A stretch of 64,000 nt of DNA from Pirellulaceae bacterium (GTDB lineage: Bacteria; Planctomycetota; Planctomycetia; Pirellulales; Pirellulaceae): contig BPJV01000002.1 in the NCBI GenBank assembly GCA_026004795.1, positions 434,001 to 498,000 of the forward strand, read 5' to 3'. Positions 1 to 8,894 of the stretch are shown here, piece by piece. Position 1 is the first letter of the stretch. Each line of letters begins with the position of its first letter. A program made the translations under genes and the position numbers. The notes beneath the pieces are model-generated. The model saw only the letters and a list, made by a program, of their open reading frames with translations. It was not told where the DNA came from and ran no database searches.

Positions 1-678
1 GGCAATGGTCAGCGGGATGATCATGCAGCACAGACTGGGGATGATGAGCGAGCGCATCACTTCCACCGTGGAGATCTTGTTACCGATCCACAACATCGTC
101 GTCGTGACGTCACCGATCACCGTCCAGGCGCCACCGGCGTTGGCTGCCACAACGATCATGCCGCAGAAGAACAGTCGCGTCTGTCGATCCTTGATCAGCT
201 TCTTCATCAAAGAAACCATGACGATGGTCGTCGTCAGGTTATCCAACACGGCGGAGAGGAAGAACGTCAAGAAGCACACCGTCCACAGCAGCTTGACCTT
301 GTTCCGCGTACGGATCCGATCGGTAATCACCGAAAAGCCCTCGTAGGCATCGACCAGTTCGACAATGGTCATCGCCCCGAGCAGGAAGAACAAGATGTAC
401 GAGATTTCAGCGATTAGGTGAAGGAACTGACCGTGCACCGCATAATGAACCAGCAATTCATGCGGTTCCATCGCCGCACCATGAGCTGCCGCGTCCATCT
501 TGAACGTCTCGGGAATCTTGTCCGGTGCGAGGATCGAGTCGATTCCCAAGAGATAGAGCGCCCAGCACGCGGCGCCGATGAACAGCGCGGTTGCCGCTTT
601 GTCGATATGCAATGGATGCTCGAGGGCGATCACGATGTAACCGACGACGAACAGCAGGATGATAGTTGTTAGTAGCAT
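1..678 (-). CDS. nhaD: NhaD-type Na+/H+ antiporter, N-terminal part (cut by window edge)
   Basis: Reading the minus strand from ATG at 678 gives 226 codons that stay open to the window edge, so the C-terminal half lies outside. The protein is hydrophobic and starts directly with a membrane helix (MLLTTIILLFVVGYIVIALE), followed by further helices and the segment SAVLDNLTTTIVM, which is typical of the NhaD branch of the ArsB/NhaD ion transporter superfamily. Later it reads ANAGGAWTVIGDVTTTMLW, also as in NhaD. NhaD exchanges Na+ (or Li+) for H+ across the inner membrane; the family assignment is from these motifs. A purine-rich GAGAGAAT lies just upstream of the ATG. It follows sucAB on the same strand with a gap of about 310 bases, so co-transcription is possible but not shown. 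Confidence 0.85.
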   Translation of the reverse strand, partial: MLLTTIILLFVVGYIVIALEHPLHIDKAATALFIGAACWALYLLGIDSILAPDKIPETFKMDAAAHGAAMEPHELLVHYAVHGQFLHLIAEISYILFFLLGAMTIVELVDAYEGFSVITDRIRTRNKVKLLWTVCFLTFFLSAVLDNLTTTIVMVSLMKKLIKDRQTRLFFCGMIVVAANAGGAWTVIGDVTTTMLWIGNKISTVEVMRSLIIPSLCCMIIPLTIA

Positions 679-991
679 GGATTCTCTCGCTTTTAATACA
701 CCGTCGCCCGGTGGCCTAATCCTCAGCCGCCGGAGCCTGTCCGACCTCGATCCCTATCGGGCAACCCCACCATCTGAACCTTGCCATGGTGGAACGATTC
801 CTGCCACAACGGTTCAGTCAGTTGCCCTCCCCCTCCGCGGGGGGCGTCGCCTTCCAGATCGAACGCCGAATAGAAATAGCATACGGCTGGGGAGGGAAAC
901 CACTTGGGAATCGGTGCGCACTAACCAAATGGGTAAAACTACCCTCAGGTTAATGGTTGCATGGGATAGACCGATTGTGCGCATTAGATGT
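679..991. other. Intergenic region between sucB and nhaD
   Basis: No convincing gene. It contains short imperfect inverted repeats, for example GGGTA/TACCC at 931-944, too weak to call a terminator. It must hold the 3' end of the sucAB transcript and any separate nhaD promoter. Confidence 0.5.
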
Positions 992-2419
992 TCAGATTTC
1001 CAAGAACAGGCGCGCTGGATCTTCGCAAATCTCCTTGATGGTTCGCAAAAACGTAACGGCTTCACGTCCATCGATGATCCGGTGATCGTAAGTCAAAGCG
1101 ACATACATCATCGGCAGGATCACCACTTGACCGTCGACCGCCATCGGCCGTTCCTGAATGGCGTGCAATCCCAAGATAGCGCTTTGGGGCGGATTGACGA
1201 TCGGTGTGCTAAGCAACGATCCGTACACGCCTCCGTTGCTGATCGTGAACGTTCCTCCTTCGAGATCTTCTGGCATGAGGCGATTCTCCGCCGCCTTGGC
1301 CGCATAGTCGGCGATAGCCCGTTCGATGTCGGCAAAGGTCATCGATTCGCAATTGCGCAGGACAGGGACGACCAGCCCTTTACCGCCGCCGATGGCTATA
1401 CCGATGTCGTGATAGTATTTGTAAACGATATTATTGCCACGGATTTCCGCATTGACCGCCGGGAACCGTCTGAGCGCTTCCACGCTGGCCTTGACGAAAA
1501 ACGACATGAATCCGAGCTTCACGCCGTGCTTTTTCTGGAAGGCATCGCGGTACTTGTTGCGAATCTCGATAATCGGCTTCATGTTGATTTCATTGAACGT
1601 GGTCAACAAGGCGGCGTTATGCTGTGCCTGGACCAACCTGGCGGCGATCGTGCGCCGAATCATGCTCATCGGGCGCACCTCCTCCATGCGGGAGCCTTCG
1701 GCCAAGGAGCGACTCTCCGGCACCGCCATCCCCGTCTCGAGAACGGGAGGCTGAGCCGGCTTCGCGGCCGGTGCGGCGGACGCGAGCGGCGGTTGAGCAG
1801 CAGACGTAACCGTCGACGTCGGCCCACTGGCGTGAGCAGGCTGGTGTTCCCGAGCGGCGATCGCGGCCTGGACATCCTCCTTCAAGATGCGTCCGCCGGG
1901 TCCGGTGGGAGTGATCTCGGCAGGCGAAACATGATGTTCCTCCATCAGGCGGGAAGCGGCCGGCATCACATGGGGGGCATCCCCCGGTTTCACGCTGCCG
2001 TGTCCCGTACTGGACTGCCCAGAGTCGCGTTGGTCTCCCGCGCCGGCTGTAGGACTGGCAGCCGGTGCCGAAGTCCCCTTCGCTGCTGACGAGGCACTCG
2101 CCTTCTTCTCTGTCGCAGCACGTTGTTCGCTACCTTGCTCGGCTGCCGGTCGCGGCGACGCAGGGGACGACTCGGCCGGTGCCTCGGCTTCCTCGATCTC
2201 GCACAACACATCGCCTACCTTGGCGAACTCACCGGCCGGCAATCGGATGTTGCGTACATAACCGGCCGTGGGGGCGGGCACCTGGACGGATGCCTTCTCC
2301 GTTTCCAGATCGACCAAATTCTCATCGGCAGCGACCCAGTCCCCCTCTGCCTTGTGCCACTGGGCTATCTGCACTTCGCTAATCGATTCTCCGACGCTGG
2401 GGATGGTAACTTCGATCAT
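992..2419 (-). CDS. sucB: Dihydrolipoyllysine-residue succinyltransferase (E2 of 2-oxoglutarate dehydrogenase)
   Basis: 475 aa. E2 core of the 2-oxoglutarate dehydrogenase complex, which transfers succinyl from lipoyl to CoA in the TCA cycle. Residues 1-77 are a lipoyl domain with the lipoylated lysine in DLETEKASV (Lys42). A long Ala/Pro/Ser-rich linker follows, then a peripheral-subunit-binding domain at about 150-185 ([13 protein letters not shown]...[11 protein letters not shown]). The catalytic CAT-fold domain ends with [13 protein letters not shown], containing the active-site His and Asp, and the usual short C-terminus LFLEI. The gene lies about 150 bases downstream of sucA on the same strand, the normal order for a sucAB operon. 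The E3 gene is not in the window. Confidence 0.96.
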   Translation of the reverse strand: MIEVTIPSVGESISEVQIAQWHKAEGDWVAADENLVDLETEKASVQVPAPTAGYVRNIRLPAGEFAKVGDVLCEIEEAEAPAESSPASPRPAAEQGSEQRAATEKKASASSAAKGTSAPAASPTAGAGDQRDSGQSSTGHGSVKPGDAPHVMPAASRLMEEHHVSPAEITPTGPGGRILKEDVQAAIAAREHQPAHASGPTSTVTSAAQPPLASAAPAAKPAQPPVLETGMAVPESRSLAEGSRMEEVRPMSMIRRTIAARLVQAQHNAALLTTFNEINMKPIIEIRNKYRDAFQKKHGVKLGFMSFFVKASVEALRRFPAVNAEIRGNNIVYKYYHDIGIAIGGGKGLVVPVLRNCESMTFADIERAIADYAAKAAENRLMPEDLEGGTFTISNGGVYGSLLSTPIVNPPQSAILGLHAIQERPMAVDGQVVILPMMYVALTYDHRIIDGREAVTFLRTIKEICEDPARLFLEI

Positions 2420-2567
2420 GATGTCTCTTTACTGAATCGAGAATCCGGGAATGATTGGGCGGCTTGTCTTAACCATGAGCTTGTGTATCTCCGCTTCCAT
2501 CCACTGGCCATCGCCAGGATGCGATAGCGCCGACGTCTCGGGCGGTCATCGTCCCCGTGGCGACCTG

Positions 2568-5375
2568 TCACTGAGGAAGATCGGCGAATGCTTCATCGAT
2601 GAGCTCTTCTTGTTCGAGCTTATGCGCACTGGCCGAACCCGTCGAGGGGCTTGCCGATTCCACCCGTGAAACGCGACGAATGCGGTAGCCGTGCGCGGAA
2701 AGATAATCGGCGTAGCGCGATTTCCAATAGCTCCATGCCCCCATGTTGGTTGGTTCTTCTTGTACCCACACGCAATCGGTCTCCGCCGCATACGGCTTGA
2801 GAGCGGCCAGCAGCACCTCGGGCTTCAAAGGATAGAATTGTTCGACGCGAATGATCGCTACGTTGTCATGACCGGCGGTGCGCCGTCGTTCCGCCAGCTC
2901 GTAGTAGATCTTGCCACTACACAGCAGGATGCGGTCCGTACGCTTGGGATCCTGCCGCGTATCGGGAAGGACGCGCAAAAAGCGGCCACTGGTAAAATCC
3001 TCCAGCGGCGACACGACGTCCGGGTGCCGCAGCAGGCTCTTGGGAGTCAACACAAAGAGCGGTTTGCTCCAGCGGCGTTTGGTTTGCTGCCGCAGGAGAT
3101 GAAAGAACTGGGCCGGCGTCGTCGGTTGCGTAACCTGGATATTGTCTTCAGCGGTCAGTAGCAGCAAACGTTCCAGACGCGCCGAGCAATGCTCTGGACC
3201 GGCACCTTCGAAACCGTGAGGCAAGAAGAGGGTCAAGTGGCTGAGCCGTCCCCACTTGTCCTCGGCACTGGTGATAAACTGGTCCACGATGACCTGCGCC
3301 ACGTTCCAGAAATCGCCAAACTGCGCTTCCCACACCACCAAGCCCTCGGGCATGTCGAGCGAGTAACCGTACTCGAACCCCAAGACACCGGCCTCGCACA
3401 GCGGGCTGTTGTAGATCTCGATGGGTGCTTGATTATCTCCTAAGTGCCGCAGCGGCATGAACGTGCGCCCTGCCACCTCGACATCGTACAGCACCGCATG
3501 TCGTTGGCTGAACGTTCCACGCCGCGAATCCTGACCGCTCATCCGCACCGGATGCCCTTCCAGGAGCAAACTTCCCATGGCCAATGCCTCTGCCGACGCC
3601 CAATCGACCGGCCGTTTTCCTTCCGACATCTCCACACGTGCTTTCAGGAACCGCACCAGCTTGCGATGAACGTTGAAATCCGGGGGCGTCGTCCCCAGTG
3701 AGCGCAGGATCGACTTTACGGTGTCCAGGTCGACCGCCGTATCCGGAATGTCGTCGTCTGGCTCGGGGCCTCCATAGAACCCTTGCCAGTGCCCGCCGAG
3801 TGTCTGCAGGTCTTCGACAAAGTCCTCTTGTTGGGCCAGTTCGAATTCGCGTTCCAGCTTCGCCTGCCGCACTTCGGCGATGGCATCGGCCTCTTGTCGA
3901 GTAATCTCACCGAGTTCCAGGAGCCGGTCGAGGTAGCTTTCCCGCACGCTTCGTCGCGAATCGATGATCTTGTACATCTCGGGCTGAGTGAATCGCGGCT
4001 CGTCTCCTTCGTTGTGGCCCCACTTGCGGTAACAGTACATGTCGATGACCACATCCCGCTGGAACTCGCGCCGGAAATCCATCGCCAGATTCACTACTTG
4101 GGCAACCGCCTCCGGATCCTCACCGTTGACGTGGAAGACGGGAATCTGCAGCATCTTGGCCACGTCGGTGGCGTAGGTCGTCGAGCGTCCCTCGGGCGGC
4201 TCGGTGGTGAAGCCAACTTGGTTATTGATGATCACGTGCAAGGTTCCGCCGACGGCGTAGCCCTCCAACTCGCTCATGTTGAGCGCTTCTTGCACCACTC
4301 CCTCCCCGGCAAATGCCGCGTCGCCGTGGATGAGCAAGGTCATATAGCGACTGTGTGCCTTATCGTTGGCCCGTTGCTGTTTCGCACGACAACGGCCTTG
4401 GGCGACCGTATTGACGAATTCTAAGTGGCTGGGGTTGAAACACAAAGAGATGTGCACCTTGCGACCGGTACTGGTCGTCCAGTCGCTGCTGTACCCGAGA
4501 TGGTACCGCACATCGCCGGCTCCACGATGCATGTCCGGCCGAGGATCATCGAAAGACCAGAAAATCGATTTGGCACGTTTCCCCAGGATGTTGGCCAAGA
4601 CGTTCAGCCGTCCACGATGGGCCATGGCCATGACCACTCCGTCGACACGGTGTTGACCAGCCTTTTCCAGAGCCAGGTCGAGCAGCGGGATCAGGCTTTC
4701 CGCCCCCTCTAACGAGAATGTTTTCGCCCCCACGAACTTGCGGCGCACGAACTCCTCGAAAATGGCGGCATCGGCCAGGCGGGTGTAGATGCGAACCTGC
4801 ACGTCACGGGATAACTCCAGCCGATTCTCGGTACTTTCCATCCGTTTCTGCAACCATTCGCGGATACCCCGGTTATCGATGTGCATGAACTGGACACCAA
4901 TGGTCCGGCAATAGGTATTGCGCAGTTTCTCGATGATATCGCCCAGCGTGCGGCCATTGACATACTCCAGCGTGGGACACGTGAAGGGGCGCTGCAGATC
5001 CTCAGGACTGAGGCCATAGAGTTCCGGATCCAGCTCGGGACGGGCCTGCCGCGGACGTCCCAGCGGATCGAGCTGGGCCATCAAGTGGCCACGGACCCGG
5101 AACTCCCGCACGAGGTTGTCGATCCGATGCTGCATCTCGGCCAGCCACAAGGCCTCGTCACGCAGTTTTCTCGCCGCCGCATCGGGTTGGTCGCCCACCA
5201 GGGACGCCAACCGGCCATTGTCTCCGGCCGCCATTTCGGCTTGCAGCGCCGTATTGGCTTGGGCCGCCAAAGAGAACTCCTCGAAGTACTTTCGCCATCC
5301 CGGCGAAACACTTTCCGGATTCTTGAGGTACTGCACGTACAGGTCGTCGATGTAATCCAAGCTGTAGCTATTCAT
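2568..5375 (-). CDS. sucA: 2-oxoglutarate dehydrogenase E1 component
   Basis: 935 aa, normal length for the thiamine-diphosphate E1 of 2-oxoglutarate dehydrogenase. The N-terminus SLDYIDDLYVQYLKNPESVSPGWRKYF is the E2-docking segment seen in SucA. The body carries AHRGRLNVLANILGK, HGDAAFAGEGVVQE, INNQVGFTT and YCYRKWGHNEGDEP, all E1 signatures; the C-terminus reads SRVESASPSTGSA. It decarboxylates 2-oxoglutarate and passes the succinyl group to the lipoyl arm of SucB, encoded directly downstream. The ATG at 5375 has an upstream CAGGATC that can serve as ribosome binding site. Confidence 0.97.
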   Translation of the reverse strand: MNSYSLDYIDDLYVQYLKNPESVSPGWRKYFEEFSLAAQANTALQAEMAAGDNGRLASLVGDQPDAAARKLRDEALWLAEMQHRIDNLVREFRVRGHLMAQLDPLGRPRQARPELDPELYGLSPEDLQRPFTCPTLEYVNGRTLGDIIEKLRNTYCRTIGVQFMHIDNRGIREWLQKRMESTENRLELSRDVQVRIYTRLADAAIFEEFVRRKFVGAKTFSLEGAESLIPLLDLALEKAGQHRVDGVVMAMAHRGRLNVLANILGKRAKSIFWSFDDPRPDMHRGAGDVRYHLGYSSDWTTSTGRKVHISLCFNPSHLEFVNTVAQGRCRAKQQRANDKAHSRYMTLLIHGDAAFAGEGVVQEALNMSELEGYAVGGTLHVIINNQVGFTTEPPEGRSTTYATDVAKMLQIPVFHVNGEDPEAVAQVVNLAMDFRREFQRDVVIDMYCYRKWGHNEGDEPRFTQPEMYKIIDSRRSVRESYLDRLLELGEITRQEADAIAEVRQAKLEREFELAQQEDFVEDLQTLGGHWQGFYGGPEPDDDIPDTAVDLDTVKSILRSLGTTPPDFNVHRKLVRFLKARVEMSEGKRPVDWASAEALAMGSLLLEGHPVRMSGQDSRRGTFSQRHAVLYDVEVAGRTFMPLRHLGDNQAPIEIYNSPLCEAGVLGFEYGYSLDMPEGLVVWEAQFGDFWNVAQVIVDQFITSAEDKWGRLSHLTLFLPHGFEGAGPEHCSARLERLLLLTAEDNIQVTQPTTPAQFFHLLRQQTKRRWSKPLFVLTPKSLLRHPDVVSPLEDFTSGRFLRVLPDTRQDPKRTDRILLCSGKIYYELAERRRTAGHDNVAIIRVEQFYPLKPEVLLAALKPYAAETDCVWVQEEPTNMGAWSYWKSRYADYLSAHGYRIRRVSRVESASPSTGSASAHKLEQEELIDEAFADLPQ

Positions 5376-5558
5376 GGTGATCCTGGCAACGAGTTGTTGC
5401 GGTCGACGTTCTCAACCCTTCCGTTTCCTCAGCCCCAAGGAGCCCCCTCGCCCGACGGACAACATCCTCCCGGTGTCCGCGCCGCCTCGATGTTCGCCGT
5501 CTGCCGTGGAGGACCGTCATCACTCTTGCCTGATTACGTCCCCCAGGCTCATGGTAGT

Positions 5559-6572
5559 TCAGCAGGTCAGGTGGTAGGCGCGATACCAATTGACGAAGTG
5601 GCGAATTCCTTCCTCAATGGGAGTCGCGGGCTTGAAGCCAATTACCTCCTCCAAATCGGATACGTCTGCATACGTGGCCACCACATCACCAGCTTGCAGC
5701 GGCAAGTAGTTCTTCTTGGCAGTACGCCCTATCGTCTGCTCGAGCACCTCGATAAATCGCGACAGCTCTTCGGGATGATTGTTCCCAATGTTGTACACCC
5801 GATAAGGCGCCTGACTGGTACCGGGGTCCGGATGCATCGGATCGAATTTCGGATCAGGTCCTGGAACCACGTCGACCAACCGCACCAACGCCTCGACGAT
5901 ATCGTCGATATAGGTGAAGTCACGCCGCATTTTGCCATGATTGTACACATCGATCGGCCGTTCCTCGAAGATGGCTTTGGTGAAGATATACAACGCCATA
6001 TCGGGACGCCCCCAAGGGCCATAAACGGTAAAGAACCGCAGTCCCGTCGTGGGCAGGCCATAGAGGTGACTGTAGGTGTGCGCCATCAACTCATTGGCCT
6101 TCTTGGTCGCCGCATAGAGGCTGACCGGATGATCCACATTGTCATGCACGGAAAACGGCTGCTTCTTATTGGAACCATACACGCTGCTGCTGCTGGCGTA
6201 CATCAGGTGCTCTACTCCATGATGGCGGCACCCTTCGAGCACATTGGTGAACCCTACGAGGTTGCTGTCGATATAGGCGTGGGGGTGGGTCAGCGAATAA
6301 CGGACGCCGGCTTGGGCAGCCAGATGCACTACCCGTTGGAAGCGATGCTGGGCAAACAGTTCCATCATGCCGTCTCGATCGGCCAAATCGAGCTCGACGA
6401 ATTCGAAGTTCGGTTTGCCAGCGAGCTGCTGGAGCCGATCTCGCTTCAGTTGCACGCTGTAGTAATCGTTGACGTTGTCCAGTCCCACCACGCGCTCACC
6501 ACGTGCCAACAGGGCTTGCGATAAATGGTAACCGATAAAACCGGCCGCGCCGGTAACCAGGATGGTGCGCAT
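5559..6572 (-). CDS. NAD-dependent epimerase, UDP-glucuronate 4-epimerase type
   Basis: 337 aa extended short-chain dehydrogenase. The N-terminal Rossmann motif is TGAAGFIGYHL; the catalytic pair is Ser in SSSVYG and the YxxxK in SLYAATKKANE. LRFFTVYGPWGRPDMALYIFTKAI and HGKMRRDFTYIDDIVEAL are the usual signature of UDP-glucuronate 4-epimerases (CapI/GAE-like), which make UDP-galacturonate for surface polysaccharides. The exact nucleotide-sugar substrate cannot be proven from sequence; other UDP-sugar epimerases are the alternative. It stands between sucA and the RNase E/G gene on the same strand and has no obvious functional link to either. Confidence 0.88.
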   Translation of the reverse strand: MRTILVTGAAGFIGYHLSQALLARGERVVGLDNVNDYYSVQLKRDRLQQLAGKPNFEFVELDLADRDGMMELFAQHRFQRVVHLAAQAGVRYSLTHPHAYIDSNLVGFTNVLEGCRHHGVEHLMYASSSSVYGSNKKQPFSVHDNVDHPVSLYAATKKANELMAHTYSHLYGLPTTGLRFFTVYGPWGRPDMALYIFTKAIFEERPIDVYNHGKMRRDFTYIDDIVEALVRLVDVVPGPDPKFDPMHPDPGTSQAPYRVYNIGNNHPEELSRFIEVLEQTIGRTAKKNYLPLQAGDVVATYADVSDLEEVIGFKPATPIEEGIRHFVNWYRAYHLTC

Positions 6573-6586
6573 CGATGCCCTTCCGC

Positions 6587-8185
6587 TTAGCTGTCCAATT
6601 CAAGGAATTTCAAGGGAACCTGATTGCCTTCGGAATCCCGACAATCCACCTCCAAGTGTTCTGGGTAGAGCGCTTCGCTGCCCAGAATCTGAATGGTCAC
6701 CCCATTCTGCTCTTCGATCTGAATCACCTCGCGACGTTTGCGGTTGTTCAAATAGGCGGCCACCTTGTCGTTAACCCGCACCGTCACTCGGGAGGCGCGC
6801 GGTTGCTGGCAAGCCATGATCAGGATCCGCACGACTTCGATAGCCATGCTCTCGGCCGTCTTCACGACTCCGCGCCCATCGCAACAGGGACAATCCTCGT
6901 AGACGCTGCGTTTCAAACTGGGACGAATGCGTTGCCGCGTCATCTCGATGAGACCAAAAGGACTGGTGCGGAGAATCTTCGTCCGCGCCCGATCACGGCG
7001 CATGGCATCACGCAATGCCCGTTCGACTTTGCGACGATGCGACTCTTTGCGCATGTCGATAAAATCGTTGACGATGACGCCCCCCAGGTCGCGCAGGCGC
7101 AATTGCCGGGCGATTTCCTTGGCCGCGGCCATGTTCAGTTGGAATGCCGTCTCCTCGGCCGATGAGTCGGTGCGGAACGAACCGCTGTTGACATCGATTG
7201 CCACCAACGCTTCGGTGGGATCGATGACGATCGATCCCCCTTCCTTCAACGGTACCACGCGGCGCTGAATCTTGGCGATCTCCCGCTCGAGATCGTATTT
7301 GTGGAACAACGGCTCCTTACCCTCGTAGAGCTTCAGGCGATTGACGTAGCGCGGCATCACCAACTGCAGAAACTCGCGAGCCCGTTCGTAGGCGGCCGCC
7401 TCGTCGACCAAAATGGCATCGATATCCTCAGTGAAAATATCGCGGATCGTGCGAATGATCATGTCGCTCTCTTCGTAGATGTCGCACGGCGCCGGCTGAT
7501 TCTTGATTCGCTTGACAATGACCTTCCACAGGCGCAGCAGATAGGCCATGTCGCGGGACAATTCCTTGCGCGTACGATCCTGTCCGGCGGTGCGGACGAT
7601 GAACCCCAGTCCTTTGGGCGGGTTGAGCTCCAACAATGTTTGTTTCAACGTCTTCCGCTGTTTCTCGTCCTCGATCTTCCGACTGACGCCGACTCGTCCC
7701 AAGGCGGGCATCAGCACCAAATAGCGTCCTGGAATGCTGATATAGGTGCTCAACGTGGGGCCCTTGGTTCCAATCCCCTCCTTGATCACCTGCACGACGA
7801 CCTCATCTCCCCGTTTGAAAATCTCTTGGATGGGGGGTTTAAACCGGGGGCGAGAACTGCGCATCGGCCGACGCCGCCGGTCACCATCTCCATTTCCTGG
7901 GGAACCGTTCCCCTCCATCACCTCCGCCGGATCGTAGCCGGCAAGTCGAAAATATTGGGGTTCCACGTCGCTGATGTGCAAGAAACCGTTGCGGCCGACG
8001 CCAAAATCGACAAATGCCGCCTGGATACTCGGCTCCAAATTGACGATCTTCCCCTTGTAAATATTGCCGGCATAATTGTTCTGGCTAGCCCGCTCGGTAT
8101 ACAGTTCTTCCAACACACCGTTTTCCAGAATCGCGATACGGCACTCCTCCGCTTGCGATACGTTGATCAACATTTCTTTGCGCAT
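6587..8185 (-). CDS. rng: Ribonuclease E/G family endoribonuclease
   Basis: 532 aa. An N-terminal S1 domain (about 35-135) carries a charged insertion near residues 85-110 rich in Gly, Asp and Arg. The catalytic DNase I-like part has both metal-binding aspartates in context: ALVAIDVNSGSF and GVIVNDFIDM. A Zn-link motif, CPCCDGRG, follows and would help dimer/tetramer formation. There is no long C-terminal scaffold, so the length is RNase G-like rather than that of enterobacterial RNase E. Expected role: single-strand, 5'-end-dependent cleavage in rRNA maturation and mRNA turnover. The DUF2344 gene lies immediately upstream (13-base gap), an association known in many bacteria. Confidence 0.94.
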   Translation of the reverse strand: MRKEMLINVSQAEECRIAILENGVLEELYTERASQNNYAGNIYKGKIVNLEPSIQAAFVDFGVGRNGFLHISDVEPQYFRLAGYDPAEVMEGNGSPGNGDGDRRRRPMRSSRPRFKPPIQEIFKRGDEVVVQVIKEGIGTKGPTLSTYISIPGRYLVLMPALGRVGVSRKIEDEKQRKTLKQTLLELNPPKGLGFIVRTAGQDRTRKELSRDMAYLLRLWKVIVKRIKNQPAPCDIYEESDMIIRTIRDIFTEDIDAILVDEAAAYERAREFLQLVMPRYVNRLKLYEGKEPLFHKYDLEREIAKIQRRVVPLKEGGSIVIDPTEALVAIDVNSGSFRTDSSAEETAFQLNMAAAKEIARQLRLRDLGGVIVNDFIDMRKESHRRKVERALRDAMRRDRARTKILRTSPFGLIEMTRQRIRPSLKRSVYEDCPCCDGRGVVKTAESMAIEVVRILIMACQQPRASRVTVRVNDKVAAYLNNRKRREVIQIEEQNGVTIQILGSEALYPEHLEVDCRDSEGNQVPLKFLELDS

Positions 8186-8198
8186 ACTCGTTCCTTAA

Positions 8199-8894
8199 CT
8201 ACGATCTTGTCTCTTCCTCATGGCGATCCGGAGCCGCTTGCAAATGAACCTCGGTGCGTTGCAACAATGCTCCGGCAGGTAGTAAATCATCCAATCCCAG
8301 CCACTCCAGGAACTCGCTTGGGCGAATCGAACCTTGAGCCAGATGGGGGAGCGTAAAGACCAACGCTCCATCTTCAATGGCCGCCCGCAGCCCGTCGTCG
8401 CCAACCGGGCAAACGATCGACTTGTTCTGGCGTTGGCACACCAACTGCGCACGACGCAACAAATCACTGAGCTTCTCCCGCACGGCATCGACCTTCTCGA
8501 CCGGCAACACAATACGGTAGGTCGCCCCGACGACTTTCCCCTTGTTGCGTCCCTGGGGCAGCGCTTCGATGGCTGTCAATTCCATGCCCTCAGGTAACTG
8601 CTGCACGATAGCCTGGCGGACCTGATCGATCTCGAACTTCCCTTCGATCTCCAACTCGACAATCTCGTCGAGCGCTTCGATCCCCAGGGCCAAGGCCGAC
8701 GGAAAACTAATCTTGGGCTTGGGGTGAAACCCCTCGCTAAAGGCCAAACGCAGCCCTGCCCGACGCAACAGCCGTTCCCACAATCGCGATAAGTCCTTAT
8801 GGCCGATCCAGCGCAGGTCACCTGCCTTGGTGAATCGTATTCGCAAACGCGTTCGTGCGACGCGTGATGATGTATCTGGCAGTTGTTCGTTCAC
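8199..8894 (-). CDS. DUF2344 / radical-SAM-linked protein (TIGR03936 type)
   Basis: 231 aa from the GTG at 8894. A longer in-frame reading exists upstream but would lie wholly inside ptsI; the chosen GTG overlaps the ptsI stop as GTGA, a standard translational-coupling arrangement. The sequence RTRLRIRFTKAGDLRWIGHKDLSRLWERLLRRAGLRLAFSEGFHPKPKISF (given in pieces here: RFTKAGDLRWIGHKDL, FSEGFHPKPKISF) matches the DUF2344 family. That family is often fused to, or encoded beside, a radical SAM protein and RNase E/G; its biochemical role is unknown. No radical SAM gene is seen in the window. The next gene downstream is rng. Confidence 0.85.
   Translation of the reverse strand: MNEQLPDTSSRVARTRLRIRFTKAGDLRWIGHKDLSRLWERLLRRAGLRLAFSEGFHPKPKISFPSALALGIEALDEIVELEIEGKFEIDQVRQAIVQQLPEGMELTAIEALPQGRNKGKVVGATYRIVLPVEKVDAVREKLSDLLRRAQLVCQRQNKSIVCPVGDDGLRAAIEDGALVFTLPHLAQGSIRPSEFLEWLGLDDLLPAGALLQRTEVHLQAAPDRHEEETRS

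Noticed and set aside
659-2089. Plus-strand open frame of 476 codons
   Set aside because: Antisense to sucB, which has full family motifs; Arg/His-rich composition of a shadow frame.
4881-6524. Plus-strand open frame of 547 codons
   Set aside because: Lies opposite sucA and the epimerase gene, both with intact signatures; no motif of its own.
7301-8356. Plus-strand open frame of 351 codons
   Set aside because: Antisense to the RNase E/G gene; composition typical of a complementary frame.
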